Shown here one piece after another: positions 1 to 8,222 of a stretch of 64,000 nt of DNA. Origin of the DNA: Streptomyces ochraceiscleroticus (GTDB lineage: Bacteria > Actinomycetota > Actinomycetes > Streptomycetales > Streptomycetaceae). The notes beneath the pieces were generated by a model. It was not told the DNA's origin. It did no database searches and was given only the letters and a program-made list of their open reading frames with translations. Both the position numbers and the translations under genes were made by a program. Position 1 is the stretch's first letter. Every line of letters starts with the position of its first letter. The stretch spans positions 261,509 to 325,508 of the forward strand of contig NZ_JOAX01000008.1 in the NCBI RefSeq assembly GCF_000720485.1. The letters run 5' to 3'.

Positions 1-495
1 GATGGCCCCGACGAACTCCAGCGGCGAGCCCTTGATCTCCAGGCCCAGCAGGAAGCCCATGCCGAGCAGGATCGCGGTGGCGACCAGCATCCGGCCGACC
101 TCGACGACGATCTTGGCTATCAGGACCGAGGAGCGCGCGATGGGCATCGTGCGGAAGCGGTCCATCACGCCCTTGCGGAAGTCCTCGTTGACGCCCGAGC
201 CGACCGCCATGGCGATGTTCATGCCCATCATCGCCATCATGCCGGGAACCAGATACTGGACGTACTGCTGCTGATTGCCCTTGCCGGCGATGGCGCCGCC
301 GAAGACGTACACGAACAGCAGGATGAAGACGACGGGCATCAGCAGGGCGTCGAACATCGACTCCGGGTCCTGCTTGATCTGCAGGGCGTTCCGCCGGACC
401 AGCGCGCCGATGTGGCGAAGATTGGCCCGCAGGCCGATCCGGCCCTCGGCGGCCCCGGGCTTCGCGGCCGGCGCCGTGATCGTTGCGGCGCTCAT
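1..495 (-). CDS. ABC-2 type exporter permease (DrrB-like), C-terminus cut by window edge
   Basis: This is the membrane permease of an ABC exporter of the daunorubicin-resistance (DrrB, ABC-2) type. It starts at ATG 495 and its 3' end lies outside the window. The visible 165 residues begin MSAATITAP. A hydrophobic segment (about residues 49-68, MPVVFILLFVYVFGG) is followed by the conserved ABC-2 stretch with VPGIMAM and a DRFRTMPI motif, where the family has a short cytoplasmic turn. A second hydrophobic segment starts near residue 135. The ATG overlaps the stop codon of the upstream ATPase gene (ATGA), so the two are translationally coupled and probably form one complex of two ATPases and two permeases. 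The substrate is not deducible; the family exports drugs, lipids and polyketides. Confidence 0.88.
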   Translation of the reverse strand, partial: MSAATITAPAAKPGAAEGRIGLRANLRHIGALVRRNALQIKQDPESMFDALLMPVVFILLFVYVFGGAIAGKGNQQQYVQYLVPGMMAMMGMNIAMAVGSGVNEDFRKGVMDRFRTMPIARSSVLIAKIVVEVGRMLVATAILLGMGFLLGLEIKGSPLEFVGAI

Positions 496-1520
496 GCCGC
501 GACCTCCTCGTACTGGGCGTCCGCCGGCTCGGCGGCCGCGTCGGCCTCGGACGTCTTCTGGCCGGTGATGGCCAGGAAGACCTCGTCCAGGCTGGGCAGA
601 TGGGTGTTGATGCCGGCGAGCGCGAAGCCGCGCTCGCCGAGGACGTTGACCACCGCGGTGAGCTGCTCGTCGCTGATGATGGGGACGTTCACCACGCCGT
701 CCTCGGGGTCCGCCGTGGCGCCCGCTATGCCGTCCAGGCCGGCCTGCGCGATCGCGCCGACCATGCGGTCCAGCTCGCCGCGGACCGCCGGGCGGATCTG
801 CAGCGTGCGCCCGCCGACCTTGGCCTTCAGCTCTTCCACCCGGCCCTCGGCGATCACCCGGCCGCGGTCGACGACGGTCAGCTCGTCGGCCAGCCGCTCG
901 GCCTCTTCCATGTACTGCGTGGTCAGCAGCACCGTCGCGCCGTCGCGGACCATGTTGTTGACCTCGTCCCAGACCTCATTGCGCGTGCGCGGGTCGAGGC
1001 CGGTCGTCGGCTCGTCCAGATACAGCACGGCGGGCTTGCCGATCATCGAGGCGGCCAGGTCCAGGCGGCGGCGCATGCCGCCCGAGTACTTCCCGGCGGG
1101 GCGCTTGGCGGCCTCGGTGAGCGAGAACCGCTCCAGCAGCTCGTCCGCGCGTGCCCGGGCGTCCTTGCGGGAGAGGTCGAGCAGCCGCCCGATCATGTAG
1201 AGATTCTCCCGGCCGGAGAGCTTCTCGTCGACGGAGGCGTACTGCCCCGTCAGGCCGATCGTGCGGCGCAGGGCGCGGGGCTGGCGCACGACGTCGTACC
1301 CGGCCACGACCGCCGTGCCGGCGTCGGGGACGAGGAGCGTGGACAGGCAGCGCACGAGCGTGGTCTTGCCCGCGCCGTTCGGCCCGAGCACGCCCATGAC
1401 CGTGCCTTCCCGCACGTCCAGGTCCACTCCGTCGACGGCCTTGACATCGCCGAAGTGCTTGACCAGGCCACGGACTTGGACGGCCGCGCGGCCGTCGGCG
1501 GAGTGTGTCTTCTGCGTCAT
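492..1520 (-). CDS. ABC exporter ATP-binding protein (DrrA family)
   Basis: This 342-residue ATPase drives the ABC-2 permease encoded immediately downstream with a 4-nt overlap. Walker A is GPNGAGKTT (about residues 44-52), the signature is YSGGMRRRLDLA and Walker B is VLYLDEPTTGLDPRT. The C-terminal region (after about residue 220) resembles the DUF4162 extension of DrrA proteins. I chose ATG 1520 (MTQKTHSAD); an open frame continues further upstream, but the extra residues have no family similarity. No dedicated regulator is adjacent, since the next gene upstream on this strand is panB with its own hairpin between. The family is clear and the substrate is unknown. Confidence 0.93.
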   Translation of the reverse strand: MTQKTHSADGRAAVQVRGLVKHFGDVKAVDGVDLDVREGTVMGVLGPNGAGKTTLVRCLSTLLVPDAGTAVVAGYDVVRQPRALRRTIGLTGQYASVDEKLSGRENLYMIGRLLDLSRKDARARADELLERFSLTEAAKRPAGKYSGGMRRRLDLAASMIGKPAVLYLDEPTTGLDPRTRNEVWDEVNNMVRDGATVLLTTQYMEEAERLADELTVVDRGRVIAEGRVEELKAKVGGRTLQIRPAVRGELDRMVGAIAQAGLDGIAGATADPEDGVVNVPIISDEQLTAVVNVLGERGFALAGINTHLPSLDEVFLAITGQKTSEADAAAEPADAQYEEVAA

Positions 1521-1622
1521 GGATCCACAGTGACAGGCACCACTGACAACGCCCCGACAGAGCGCCGACAGCCCAGGCCGGGCGCCGACGGGCCACCGAT
1601 AAACCACCGACAGACATGCGTG

Positions 1623-1650
1623 GGGCGCTGCCGGATCATCGGCAGCGCCC
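1623..1650 (-). terminator. hairpin downstream of panB
   Basis: A perfect 11-bp inverted repeat (GGGCGCTGCCG / CGGCAGCGCCC) with a 6-nt loop lies 27 nt past the panB stop codon. There is no T-run, as is usual in Streptomyces terminators. It separates panB from the ABC exporter operon transcribed in the same direction. Confidence 0.65.
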
Positions 1651-1676
1651 ACGGACCATCGGGCCGGGCCCGGCCC

Positions 1677-2585
1677 TCAGTGGAAGGTGTGCTCCTCCGC
1701 CGGGAACGTGCCGCCCACCACGTCCTCGGCGAACGCCTTCGCCGCGCCGCCCAGCGCCTCGCGGAGCTGCGCGTACTGCTTCACGAACCGCGGCACCCGG
1801 CCCTTCGTCATCCCGGCCATGTCCGTCCAGACCAGGACCTGCGCGTCGCACTCCAGGCCCGCGCCGATGCCGATGGTGGGGATGTGCAGCGAGCGGGTGA
1901 CCTCGGCGGCCAGCTCGGCCGGTACCGCCTCCAGTACCACCGAGAACGCGCCCGCGTCCTGCACCGCCTTGGCGTCCCGCAGCAACTGCTGGGCCGCCTC
2001 CTCGCCACGGCCCTGGACGGGGTAGCCGCCGAAGGCGTTGACGGACTGCGGGGTCAGCCCGATGTGGGCCATGACCGGGATGCCGGCGTCGACCAGCAGC
2101 TTGATCTGCTCCGCCGAGCGCTCGCCGCCCTCCAGCTTCACCGCGCCCACGCCGGCCTCCTTGACCAGCCGGGTGGCGTTGCGCAGCGCCTGGACGGGCC
2201 CTTCCTGGTACGCGCCGAAGGGCAGGTCGGCGACGACGAGGGCGCGCTCGGTGCCGCGTACGACGGCGGCGGACAGCAGCGTCATCTCGTCCATCGTGAC
2301 CGGGACGGTCGACTCGTACCCGAGGTGGCAGTTGCCCATCGAGTCGCCGACGAGCAGGACGGGGATGCCCGCCTCGTCGAAGACGGAAGCGGTCATCGCG
2401 TCGTACGCGGTGAGCATGGGCCACTTGTCGCTGCGGGCCTTGGCGGCGGCGATGTCACGGACGGTGACGCGGCGGGACCGCTTGCCGCCGTACAGCGACT
2501 TGTCCGCCGACTTGTCGGCTGCTGACTTGCCGGGTGCGGCGCCGGTCTTCGGGTCCTGTGTCTGGGCAGGCGAAATCTGCGTCAT
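1677..2585 (-). CDS. panB: 3-methyl-2-oxobutanoate hydroxymethyltransferase
   Basis: PanB transfers a hydroxymethyl group from 5,10-methylene-tetrahydrofolate to 2-oxoisovalerate, giving ketopantoate, the first committed step of pantothenate and CoA synthesis in the cytoplasm. The 302-residue protein has the family hallmarks: [20 protein letters not shown] (metal/substrate loop with the Asp), [23 protein letters not shown] (catalytic Glu region) and TIGIGAG near the end of the barrel. The first 35 or so residues are a low-complexity, Lys/Ala-rich extension before the (beta/alpha)8 barrel. It is monocistronic: a hairpin follows, and a divergent MFS gene with an operator-like palindrome lies upstream. 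The ATG at 2585 fits; no strong Shine-Dalgarno sequence is visible. Confidence 0.95.
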   Translation of the reverse strand: MTQISPAQTQDPKTGAAPGKSAADKSADKSLYGGKRSRRVTVRDIAAAKARSDKWPMLTAYDAMTASVFDEAGIPVLLVGDSMGNCHLGYESTVPVTMDEMTLLSAAVVRGTERALVVADLPFGAYQEGPVQALRNATRLVKEAGVGAVKLEGGERSAEQIKLLVDAGIPVMAHIGLTPQSVNAFGGYPVQGRGEEAAQQLLRDAKAVQDAGAFSVVLEAVPAELAAEVTRSLHIPTIGIGAGLECDAQVLVWTDMAGMTKGRVPRFVKQYAQLREALGGAAKAFAEDVVGGTFPAEEHTFH

Positions 2586-2714
2586 GACGACGGCTCCTGT
2601 TCAGGTCATCTCGAGGCGCCCTGACGGCGTCCCCGGACTCACCTCCCATGCTGACACGCCCGCGCGCGGCGGTGGAAGAGGAGCGGGCAGCGATGCCTGC
2701 CACGTGCAACAAAA

Positions 2715-2733
2715 ATACGGAACGGTGCCGTAT
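2715..2733. promoter_or_regulatory. candidate TetR operator upstream of the MFS gene
   Basis: A 19-bp inverted repeat of the form ATACGGnACnGTnCCGTAT is perfect except for one symmetric pair and the centre. It lies 25 nt before ATG 2759 in the panB/MFS divergent region. Size and symmetry are those of TetR-family operators, and a TetR gene follows the MFS gene, so local repression of the exporter is the natural inference. Confidence 0.65.
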
Positions 2734-2758
2734 CGAAAAGCGGCGTACGCTGGCCCGT

Positions 2759-4396
2759 ATGGCACGTTCTTCCGATTCCTCGCCCGGCGCCGGTGGCATA
2801 GCCGCAGCTCCGGCCGTCGCCGAGCACATCCACCGCCGCCGGTGGGCGATCCTCGGCGTGCTGATGCTGAGCCTGCTGATCGTGGTCCTGGACAACAGCA
2901 TCCTGAACGTGGCGATGAAGACGATCGCCACCCCGGCCCCCACCGGCCTCGGCGCCAGCCAGAGCCAGCTCGAGTGGGCGATCAACTCCTACACGCTGGT
3001 CTTCGCGGGCCTGCTGTTCACCGCGGGGCTCCTCGGCGACCGGCTGGGCCGGAAGAAGGTCCTGCTGACCGGTCTGGTGATCTTCGGTCTCGGATCCGTA
3101 CTGGCCGCCGTCTCCGGCTCGCCCGGCCAGCTCATCGCCTTCCGCGCCGTGATGGGCCTGGGCGGCGCGCTGGTCATGCCGGCCACCCTCGCCATCCTCA
3201 TGAACGTCTTCGAGCGCGACGAGCAGCCCAAGGCCATCGGCATCTGGGCCGGCGGCGTCGGCCTCGCCATCGCCATCGGCCCGATCGCCGGCGGGCTGCT
3301 CCTGGCCCACTTCTGGTGGGGCTCGGTCTTCCTGGTCAACGTGCCGATCGTGCTGATCGCACTGGCCGCGATGGTGCTCCTGGTCCCGGACAGCAAGGAC
3401 CCCCGGCCCGGCAGGCTGGACCCGGTGGGCGTGCTGCTGTCCGTCGTCGGCCTCGTGCTCCTGGTGTACGGGATCATCAAGGGCGGCCAGCTCGCCGACT
3501 TCACCGACCCGCAGGTGATCGGCACGGTCCTCGCCGGGCTGCTCGTCCTGGCCGGCTTCGTCCTGTACGAGAAGCGCATCGACCACCCGTCGATCGACAT
3601 CAGCTACTTCCGCAAGCCCGCCTTCTCCGCGGCCGTGGCCGCGATCGCGCTGGTCTTCTTCGCGCTGATGGGCGTCACGTTCTTCATGGTGTTCTACATC
3701 CAGAGCGTGCGCGGCTACACCCCGCTCCAGGCGGGCCTGCTGATCCTGCCGCTGGCCGCCGCCCAGATGATCTTCGCGCCGCGGGCCCGGCACGTCGTCG
3801 ACCGCTTCGGCGCGAAGGCCGTCTGTACGGTTGGCATGCTGCTGGTCGCCCTCACGATGTCCGGCTTCCTGCTCATGGACACCGACACCCCGATCTTCGT
3901 GCTGGAGGTGCTCTTCTTCCTCCAGGGCACCGGCATGGCGCACATCATGCCGCCGGTCACGGTCTCGATCATGCAGTCCCTGCCACGCGAGAAGGCCGGC
4001 TCCGGCTCGGCGCTGAACAACACGTTCCGGCAGGTCGGCGGCACGCTCGGGGTCGCCGTACTGGGCTCGCTGCTGTCCGCGAGCTACCGCGACGGCATCC
4101 AGAGCGCGCTGGACTCCGTACCGGGACTGCCGGCGGGCGCGCGGCACGCGGCGGGCGAGTCCATCGAGGCCACGCTCGGCGTCGCGGAGAAGCTGGGGCC
4201 CGCGGGCCGGGAGCTGGCCGCCGCCGCCAATGACGCGTTCGTGCACGCCATGCACGTCACCGCGCTCGGCTCCGCCACCGTCGCGGTCGTCGGCGCGCTG
4301 GTCGTCGGGTTCTTCCTGCCGGGGAAGACGGACGACCGGGCTGCCGGCCGGGGCCGGGAGACGCCACGAGAGACTTCTCCCGCGGGGAAGCCGTAA
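2759..4396 (+). CDS. MFS drug exporter, DHA2 (EmrB/QacA) family
   Basis: This 545-residue transporter has about 14 hydrophobic helices, as expected for DHA2 proton-drug antiporters. The family motifs are present: [10 protein letters not shown] in helix 1 (motif D1), [12 protein letters not shown] in loop 2-3 (motif A), and the helix-5 antiporter region near [15 protein letters not shown] (motif C). It is the efflux half of a regulator-pump pair: a TetR gene follows 46 nt after its stop, and a palindrome lies just upstream of the start. I chose ATG 2759 (MARSSDSSP) because in-frame ATGs further upstream (2648, 2693) would put the palindrome inside the gene. There is no convincing ribosome-binding site, so a leaderless or short-leader transcript is possible. 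The substrate is unknown. Confidence 0.9.
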   Translation: MARSSDSSPGAGGIAAAPAVAEHIHRRRWAILGVLMLSLLIVVLDNSILNVAMKTIATPAPTGLGASQSQLEWAINSYTLVFAGLLFTAGLLGDRLGRKKVLLTGLVIFGLGSVLAAVSGSPGQLIAFRAVMGLGGALVMPATLAILMNVFERDEQPKAIGIWAGGVGLAIAIGPIAGGLLLAHFWWGSVFLVNVPIVLIALAAMVLLVPDSKDPRPGRLDPVGVLLSVVGLVLLVYGIIKGGQLADFTDPQVIGTVLAGLLVLAGFVLYEKRIDHPSIDISYFRKPAFSAAVAAIALVFFALMGVTFFMVFYIQSVRGYTPLQAGLLILPLAAAQMIFAPRARHVVDRFGAKAVCTVGMLLVALTMSGFLLMDTDTPIFVLEVLFFLQGTGMAHIMPPVTVSIMQSLPREKAGSGSALNNTFRQVGGTLGVAVLGSLLSASYRDGIQSALDSVPGLPAGARHAAGESIEATLGVAEKLGPAGRELAAAANDAFVHAMHVTALGSATVAVVGALVVGFFLPGKTDDRAAGRGRETPRETSPAGKP

Positions 4397-4442
4397 CGGC
4401 GCACGGCGCTCCGGGCAGTACGGAACGAGAGGCGGACCAGGC

Positions 4443-5123
4443 GTGACGCGCGCGAAACGGGGCGGGACACCGGCCGATGATGCGGCACGGACCGAGGCGA
4501 AGCCGTCCGCGGCACCCGAGTCCCCGTGTGCCGCGGCCACCCGCAGGCCCGGACGGCCGCGCAACGAAGCGCTGGAATCCACGATCATCGAGAGCGTCCT
4601 GGACCTGCTGGAGCACGACGTCCCGCTCGCCGACCTGTCGATGGAACGCATCGCCAAAGAGGCGGGCGTCGGCAAGGCCACGGTGTACCGGCGCTGGTCC
4701 GGCAAGGCCGGCCTGATGCTCGACGTGATGCGCTCGCTGGAGGAGGAGAACCCCGAGCTGCCCGGCGAGTCGGTCCGCGACGACCTGGTACTGCTGCTGG
4801 AGTTCCTGCGCCGGCGCGGCCTGGCCAAGCGCAACTCCGCCCTGCTGCGGACGGTGATCACCCAGGTCAAGGCGCAGCCCGAGCTCTGGCGCGAGTACCA
4901 CGACACGGTCGTCCAGGCGCGCCGCGACGCGCTGCTGGCCGTCCTGCGGCGCGGCATCGGGAGCGGCGAGATACGCGGGGACTGCGACATCGACGTCCTC
5001 GCCGACCTCTTCGTGGCGCCGATGCTCTCCCGGGCGCTGCTGCACGAGTGGAAGGAACTGCCCGAGGGCCTCGCCGAGCAGATCGTCGACACGGTCCTGG
5101 ACGGCGTCCGGCCGCGTACGTGA
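4443..5123 (+). CDS. TetR/AcrR family regulator of the adjacent exporter
   Basis: A 226-residue DNA-binding repressor. The N-terminal TetR helix-turn-helix is clear (about residues 38-85: SMERIAKEAGVGKATVYRRW), and the remaining helices form the ligand and dimer domain (TetR_C type, ending VDTVLDGVRPRT). The first 35 or so residues are a basic, low-complexity arm containing GRPRNEALE. GTG 4443 is the chosen start, preceded by GAGAGG; longer in-frame starts lie inside the upstream MFS gene. Being 46 nt behind the exporter in the same direction, it is probably co-transcribed with it and acts on the 2715-2733 palindrome. Confidence 0.88.
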   Translation: MTRAKRGGTPADDAARTEAKPSAAPESPCAAATRRPGRPRNEALESTIIESVLDLLEHDVPLADLSMERIAKEAGVGKATVYRRWSGKAGLMLDVMRSLEEENPELPGESVRDDLVLLLEFLRRRGLAKRNSALLRTVITQVKAQPELWREYHDTVVQARRDALLAVLRRGIGSGEIRGDCDIDVLADLFVAPMLSRALLHEWKELPEGLAEQIVDTVLDGVRPRT

Positions 5124-5453
5124 GCGTCGGCACGCGGCCGCGCCCCGTATGAGCGGCGTTTGCCGGTCCTCCCGGACAGCAGGCAGAATGATCTTCCCGC
5201 CGCTCGTTCCCGGCTGCTCGTTCCCGGCTGCTCGGGCTCGGGTGCGGCGCGGCCAAGCCGCTCGTTTCCGACCGCTCGATGAGCGATTCATGCCCGTTCT
5301 GTCACAGCACCTGTCGGCGCGGGCACCGGCGGAACCCTGGCCATTCGCGCTTCGTCCCCAGGGGAGACAGCACAGGCTGAGCATCGCCTATGGTCAAGGC
5401 CCTAGGGTCGGGAGCCAGGCGGGGCGCACGAGCACGGCAGTGAGGGCATCGGG
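5124..5453 (+). other. 330-bp intergenic region, no gene seen
   Basis: Between the tetR gene and the next CDS I see no convincing coding sequence. It contains a short direct repeat (the 14-mer TCGTTCCCGGCTGC twice in tandem near 5203-5232) and a purine-rich stretch before the next gene. It presumably holds the promoter of the 5454 gene, but I cannot point to clear -10/-35 elements. Confidence 0.45.
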
Positions 5454-6476
5454 ATGACGCAGGCGTACATGTCGGAGGCGGGTCGGGGCGCGGGCCCCGG
5501 CGGGACCGGCCGCCGGACGGGCCGCCTGACCGGGCGGTGGCGGCGCGAGGGCATGTGGCGGCGCGGCCTCGTGCTCGCCGTACTGGCCGTGGCGCTGGGC
5601 CTGCTGATGGTCCTGCACGCCGACGTACCGAACTCCATCGGCAACCTCGGCAGCCTGCTGGAGACCTTCCTGCCGTGGCTGGGCATCATCGGCATCCCGC
5701 TGCTGCTCATCGCCGCGCTGCTGCGCAGGTCGGCGAGCGCGCTGGTCGCGCTGGTGCTGCCGGCGATCGTCTGGGCCAACCTCTTCGGCGGGCAGCTCAC
5801 GGACAAGTCCGGTGCCCGCGGCGATCTCACCGTCGCCACGCACAATGTCAACGCCGAGAACCCCGACCCGGTCGGCACCGCGAAGAAGGTCGCCGACTCG
5901 GGCGCCGACGTGGTCGCGCTGGAGGAGCTGACCGCCAAGGCGCTGCCCACGTACCGCGAGGCGCTCGCCGCGAAGTACCCGTACCGCACGGTGGAGGGCA
6001 CGGTCGGGGTGTGGAGCAAGTACCCCCTCTCCGACGCCCGCCCGGTGGACATCAAGATGGGCTGGACGCGGGCGCTGCGCGCCACGGTCACCGCCCCCGA
6101 CGGGCAGCGGGTCGCGGTCTACGCGGCGCACCTGCCCTCGGTACGGGTGAAGGTCAAGGCCGGTTTCACGGCGAACCAGCGGGACAACAGCGCCGAGGCG
6201 CTGGGCGAGGCCATCACCGCCGAGAAGCTGTCCAAGGTCGTGCTGCTCGGCGATCTGAACGGCACGATGAACGACCGGTCGCTGGCGCCGGTCACCGCGC
6301 AGATGCGGTCGGCGCAGGGCGCGGCCGGTGACGGCTTCGGCTTCAGCTGGCCCGCCGCGTTCCCGATGGCCCGGATCGACCAGATCATGGTCAAGGGCGT
6401 GGACCCGGCCTCGGCGTGGAGCCTGCCGTCGACCGGCAGCGACCATCTCCCGCTGGCGGCGTCCTTCAAGATCTAG
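5454..6476 (+). CDS. membrane-anchored endonuclease/exonuclease/phosphatase family protein
   Basis: A 340-residue protein with an Arg-rich cytoplasmic N-terminus and three predicted transmembrane helices (about residues 40-110). An extracellular EEP-fold domain follows, in the DNase I / sphingomyelinase / inositol phosphatase superfamily. Domain motifs are TVATHNVNAEN (metal-site Asn), LEEL (metal-site Glu), VYAAHLPS, LLGDLNGTMND (GDxN catalytic motif), ARIDQIMV and the terminal GSDHLPL (catalytic His with Asp). All residues for metal-dependent phosphodiester cleavage are present. Similar Streptomyces proteins are annotated as secreted nucleases or phosphatases; the substrate is not known here. 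It is followed by a strong terminator and so is probably monocistronic. Confidence 0.87.
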   Translation: MTQAYMSEAGRGAGPGGTGRRTGRLTGRWRREGMWRRGLVLAVLAVALGLLMVLHADVPNSIGNLGSLLETFLPWLGIIGIPLLLIAALLRRSASALVALVLPAIVWANLFGGQLTDKSGARGDLTVATHNVNAENPDPVGTAKKVADSGADVVALEELTAKALPTYREALAAKYPYRTVEGTVGVWSKYPLSDARPVDIKMGWTRALRATVTAPDGQRVAVYAAHLPSVRVKVKAGFTANQRDNSAEALGEAITAEKLSKVVLLGDLNGTMNDRSLAPVTAQMRSAQGAAGDGFGFSWPAAFPMARIDQIMVKGVDPASAWSLPSTGSDHLPLAASFKI

Positions 6477-6510
6477 CGCGTACGGCGAGCTTCAGCGCGT
6501 ACAGCCGCGC

Positions 6511-6554
6511 ACGGCGGTGGCCCGGGTCGTTTCTGTGACCCGGGCCACCGCCGT
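6511..6554 (+). terminator. strong hairpin terminator after the EEP gene
   Basis: A perfect 18-bp inverted repeat (arms 6511-6528 and 6537-6554) with an 8-nt loop starts 34 nt past the stop codon. It is followed by a short T-rich tract. Confidence 0.85.
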
Positions 6555-6639
6555 TTCCGTCATTTTCCCCTCAACGGGGCGCTGACTTCTGTCCGTAACG
6601 CGCAGTTCGCGCGGCGGAATGAATTACCTGAGAGACTTT

Positions 6640-6696
6640 GTTCCCGTAGAGAACTTAAGGCTGTCCTGTCTCGGCGCGCCGCTACGGGCGCGCTCC
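6640..6696 (+). promoter_or_regulatory. structured leader of the second MFS gene
   Basis: Two symmetric elements lie in the 5' region of the 6720 gene. One is an imperfect palindrome, GTTCnC-N3-GnGAAC (6640-6654). The other is a GC-rich 7-bp hairpin (GCGCGCC / GGCGCGC, about 6677-6696) just before the AAAGG ribosome-binding site. They could be an operator and a translational attenuator; the function is not established. Confidence 0.35.
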
Positions 6697-6719
6697 CCTT
6701 TGATCCTGAAAGGTCACTC

Positions 6720-7931
6720 ATGCCCTTGGCTCTGCTCGCGCTCGCGATCTCGGCCTTCGGTATCGGCACCACTGAGTTCGTGATGATGGGCCTGCTGCCC
6801 AACGTCGCGAACGACCTGGGCACCAGCGTGCCCACCGCCGGCTACCTCGTCTCCGCCTACGCCCTCGGCGTCGTCATCGGCGCCCCGCTGCTGACCGCGC
6901 TCGGTTCGCGCATCCCCCGCAAGCGGATGCTGCTGCTGATGATGGCGGTCTTCACGGCCGGCAACCTCGCGTCCGCGCTCGCCCCGAACTTCGGCCTGCT
7001 CATCGCGGGCCGGCTGCTGGCCGGCCTGCCGCACGGCGCGTTCTTCGGCGTCGGCGCGGTCGTCGCCGCCCGGCTGGTCAAGGAAGGCCGGCAGGCCCGC
7101 GCGGTCGCCACGATGTTCCTCGGTCTGACCGTCGCCAACATCGTCGGCGTGCCCGCCGCGACCCTGCTCGGCCAGCACCTCGGCTGGCGCGCGACCTTCC
7201 TGGTCGTCGCCGCCATTGGCCTGCTCGCCATGGCCTCGCTGGCCAAGCTCGTCCCGCACATGCCGCGCGACGAGCAGAACGGCGTCAAGCAGGAGATCCG
7301 GGCACTGGGCAACCGCCAGGTGCTGCTCGGCCTGCTCACCGCGGTCTTCGGTTTCGCGGGCGTCTTCGCCGTCTACAGCTACCTCGCGTCGATGATGACC
7401 AAGGTCACCGGCTTCACCGAGTCGACCGTCCCGGTGGTACTCGCCCTCTTCGGCATCGGCATGACCCTCGGCGCGCTCGCCGCGGGCCCGCTGACCGACC
7501 GGGCGCTGCGCCCGACCCTGTACGGCTCGCTCGGCGCGCTGGCCGTCACGCTCGTCGTCTTCGACTTCACCGTGCACGTGAAGTGGGCGGCGCTGGCCAC
7601 CGTCGTCGTCCTGGGCGCGGTCGGCTTCATGACCACCACGCCCCTGCAGATGCTGGTGATGCGCAAGGCCGAGCACGCACCGACGCTCGCCTCCGCCTCC
7701 AACCACTCCGCGTTCAACCTCGCGAACGCGGGCGGTGCCTGGCTCGGCGGCGTCGCGATCGCCGCGCACTGGGGCTGGACCTCCCCGACCCTCGTCGGCG
7801 CGGTCCTGGCCGTCGTCGGCCTGGCGATCGCGATCACCGCGGGCCTGATGGACCGCACGCCGACCCACTCCCGCATCGTGGCGACGAGCGAGGCGGGTGC
7901 GACGGCCCAGGAACGGACACACGCGGGCTGA
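6720..7931 (+). CDS. MFS transporter, DHA1 family (AraJ/Cmx-like)
   Basis: A 403-residue, 12-helix major facilitator. The N-terminus ALAISAFGIGTTEFVMMGLLP is the typical first helix of the DHA1 group that contains AraJ, YdhP and chloramphenicol exporters such as Cmx/CmlR. Motif A is GSRIPRKRML after helix 2, and helix 4 carries GRLLAGLPHGAFFGVG. The ATG at 6720 is preceded by AAAGG. An imperfect palindrome and a hairpin lie in the leader, so drug-responsive control is possible, but no regulator gene is adjacent. A hairpin terminator follows. Drug or sugar-type efflux is the family role; the substrate is unknown. Confidence 0.88.
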   Translation: MPLALLALAISAFGIGTTEFVMMGLLPNVANDLGTSVPTAGYLVSAYALGVVIGAPLLTALGSRIPRKRMLLLMMAVFTAGNLASALAPNFGLLIAGRLLAGLPHGAFFGVGAVVAARLVKEGRQARAVATMFLGLTVANIVGVPAATLLGQHLGWRATFLVVAAIGLLAMASLAKLVPHMPRDEQNGVKQEIRALGNRQVLLGLLTAVFGFAGVFAVYSYLASMMTKVTGFTESTVPVVLALFGIGMTLGALAAGPLTDRALRPTLYGSLGALAVTLVVFDFTVHVKWAALATVVVLGAVGFMTTTPLQMLVMRKAEHAPTLASASNHSAFNLANAGGAWLGGVAIAAHWGWTSPTLVGAVLAVVGLAIAITAGLMDRTPTHSRIVATSEAGATAQERTHAG

Positions 7932-7946
7932 GCTGTACGCGCGACG

Positions 7947-7989
7947 GCAGGGGCACGCACCGGCAGAGCCGGCGCGTGTCGGCCCCTGC
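7947..7989 (+). terminator. hairpin terminator after the DHA1 MFS gene
   Basis: A long inverted repeat with outer arms GCAGGGGC (7947-7954) and GCCCCTGC (7982-7989). The inner arms CACGCACCGGC / GCCGGCGCGTG carry one A-C mismatch around a 3-nt loop. It starts 15 nt after the stop codon. Confidence 0.7.
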
Positions 7990-8090
7990 TTCCCCCTCAG
8001 CCGTACCGTCCCGCCGTACCGTTTCGCCCCCCTCTTCCCCCATGGGGGGGACAAAAAGGTCCCCTGCTCAACACAGTAGCGGGCAGCACT

Positions 8091-8170
8091 GACAGCGAGG
8101 CTCCCCGCACGGGCGGCACCGACAGCGAGGCTTCCCGCACGGGCGGCACCGACAACGAGGCCGCCCGCTC
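8091..8170. repeat. tandem 30-bp repeat, about 2.7 copies
   Basis: Units 8091-8120 and 8121-8150 differ at two positions; a third, partial and diverged copy runs to about 8170. The core is GACAGCGAGGCT then CCCGCACGGGCGGC. It is directly contiguous, without spacers, in the convergent gap between the MFS gene and nadE. Confidence 0.8.
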
Positions 8171-8178
8171 GGTCCGCT

Positions 8179-8222
8179 CAGTCGCCCTCCCGCCATTGGT
8201 CAGTCGCCCTCCCGCCACCGGT
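8179..8222. repeat. 22-bp tandem duplication covering the nadE stop codon
   Basis: Two adjacent copies of a 22-bp unit (8179-8200, 8201-8222) begin CAGTCGCCCTCCCGCCA and differ at two positions. The inner copy encodes the last residues of NadE including its stop codon; the outer copy is a downstream echo. Confidence 0.75.

Noticed and set aside
2639..5092. Long antisense open frame opposite the MFS/TetR pair
   Set aside because: Low-complexity translation without motifs; both plus-strand genes are clearly coding.
6619..6783. Short ORF (starting MNYLRDF) overlapping the start of the DHA1 MFS gene
   Set aside because: It overlaps the real gene out of frame, has no ribosome-binding site and no recognisable leader features.
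8091..8170. Direct repeats as a CRISPR array
   Set aside because: Units are contiguous with no spacers and only about 2.7 copies; no cas genes nearby.
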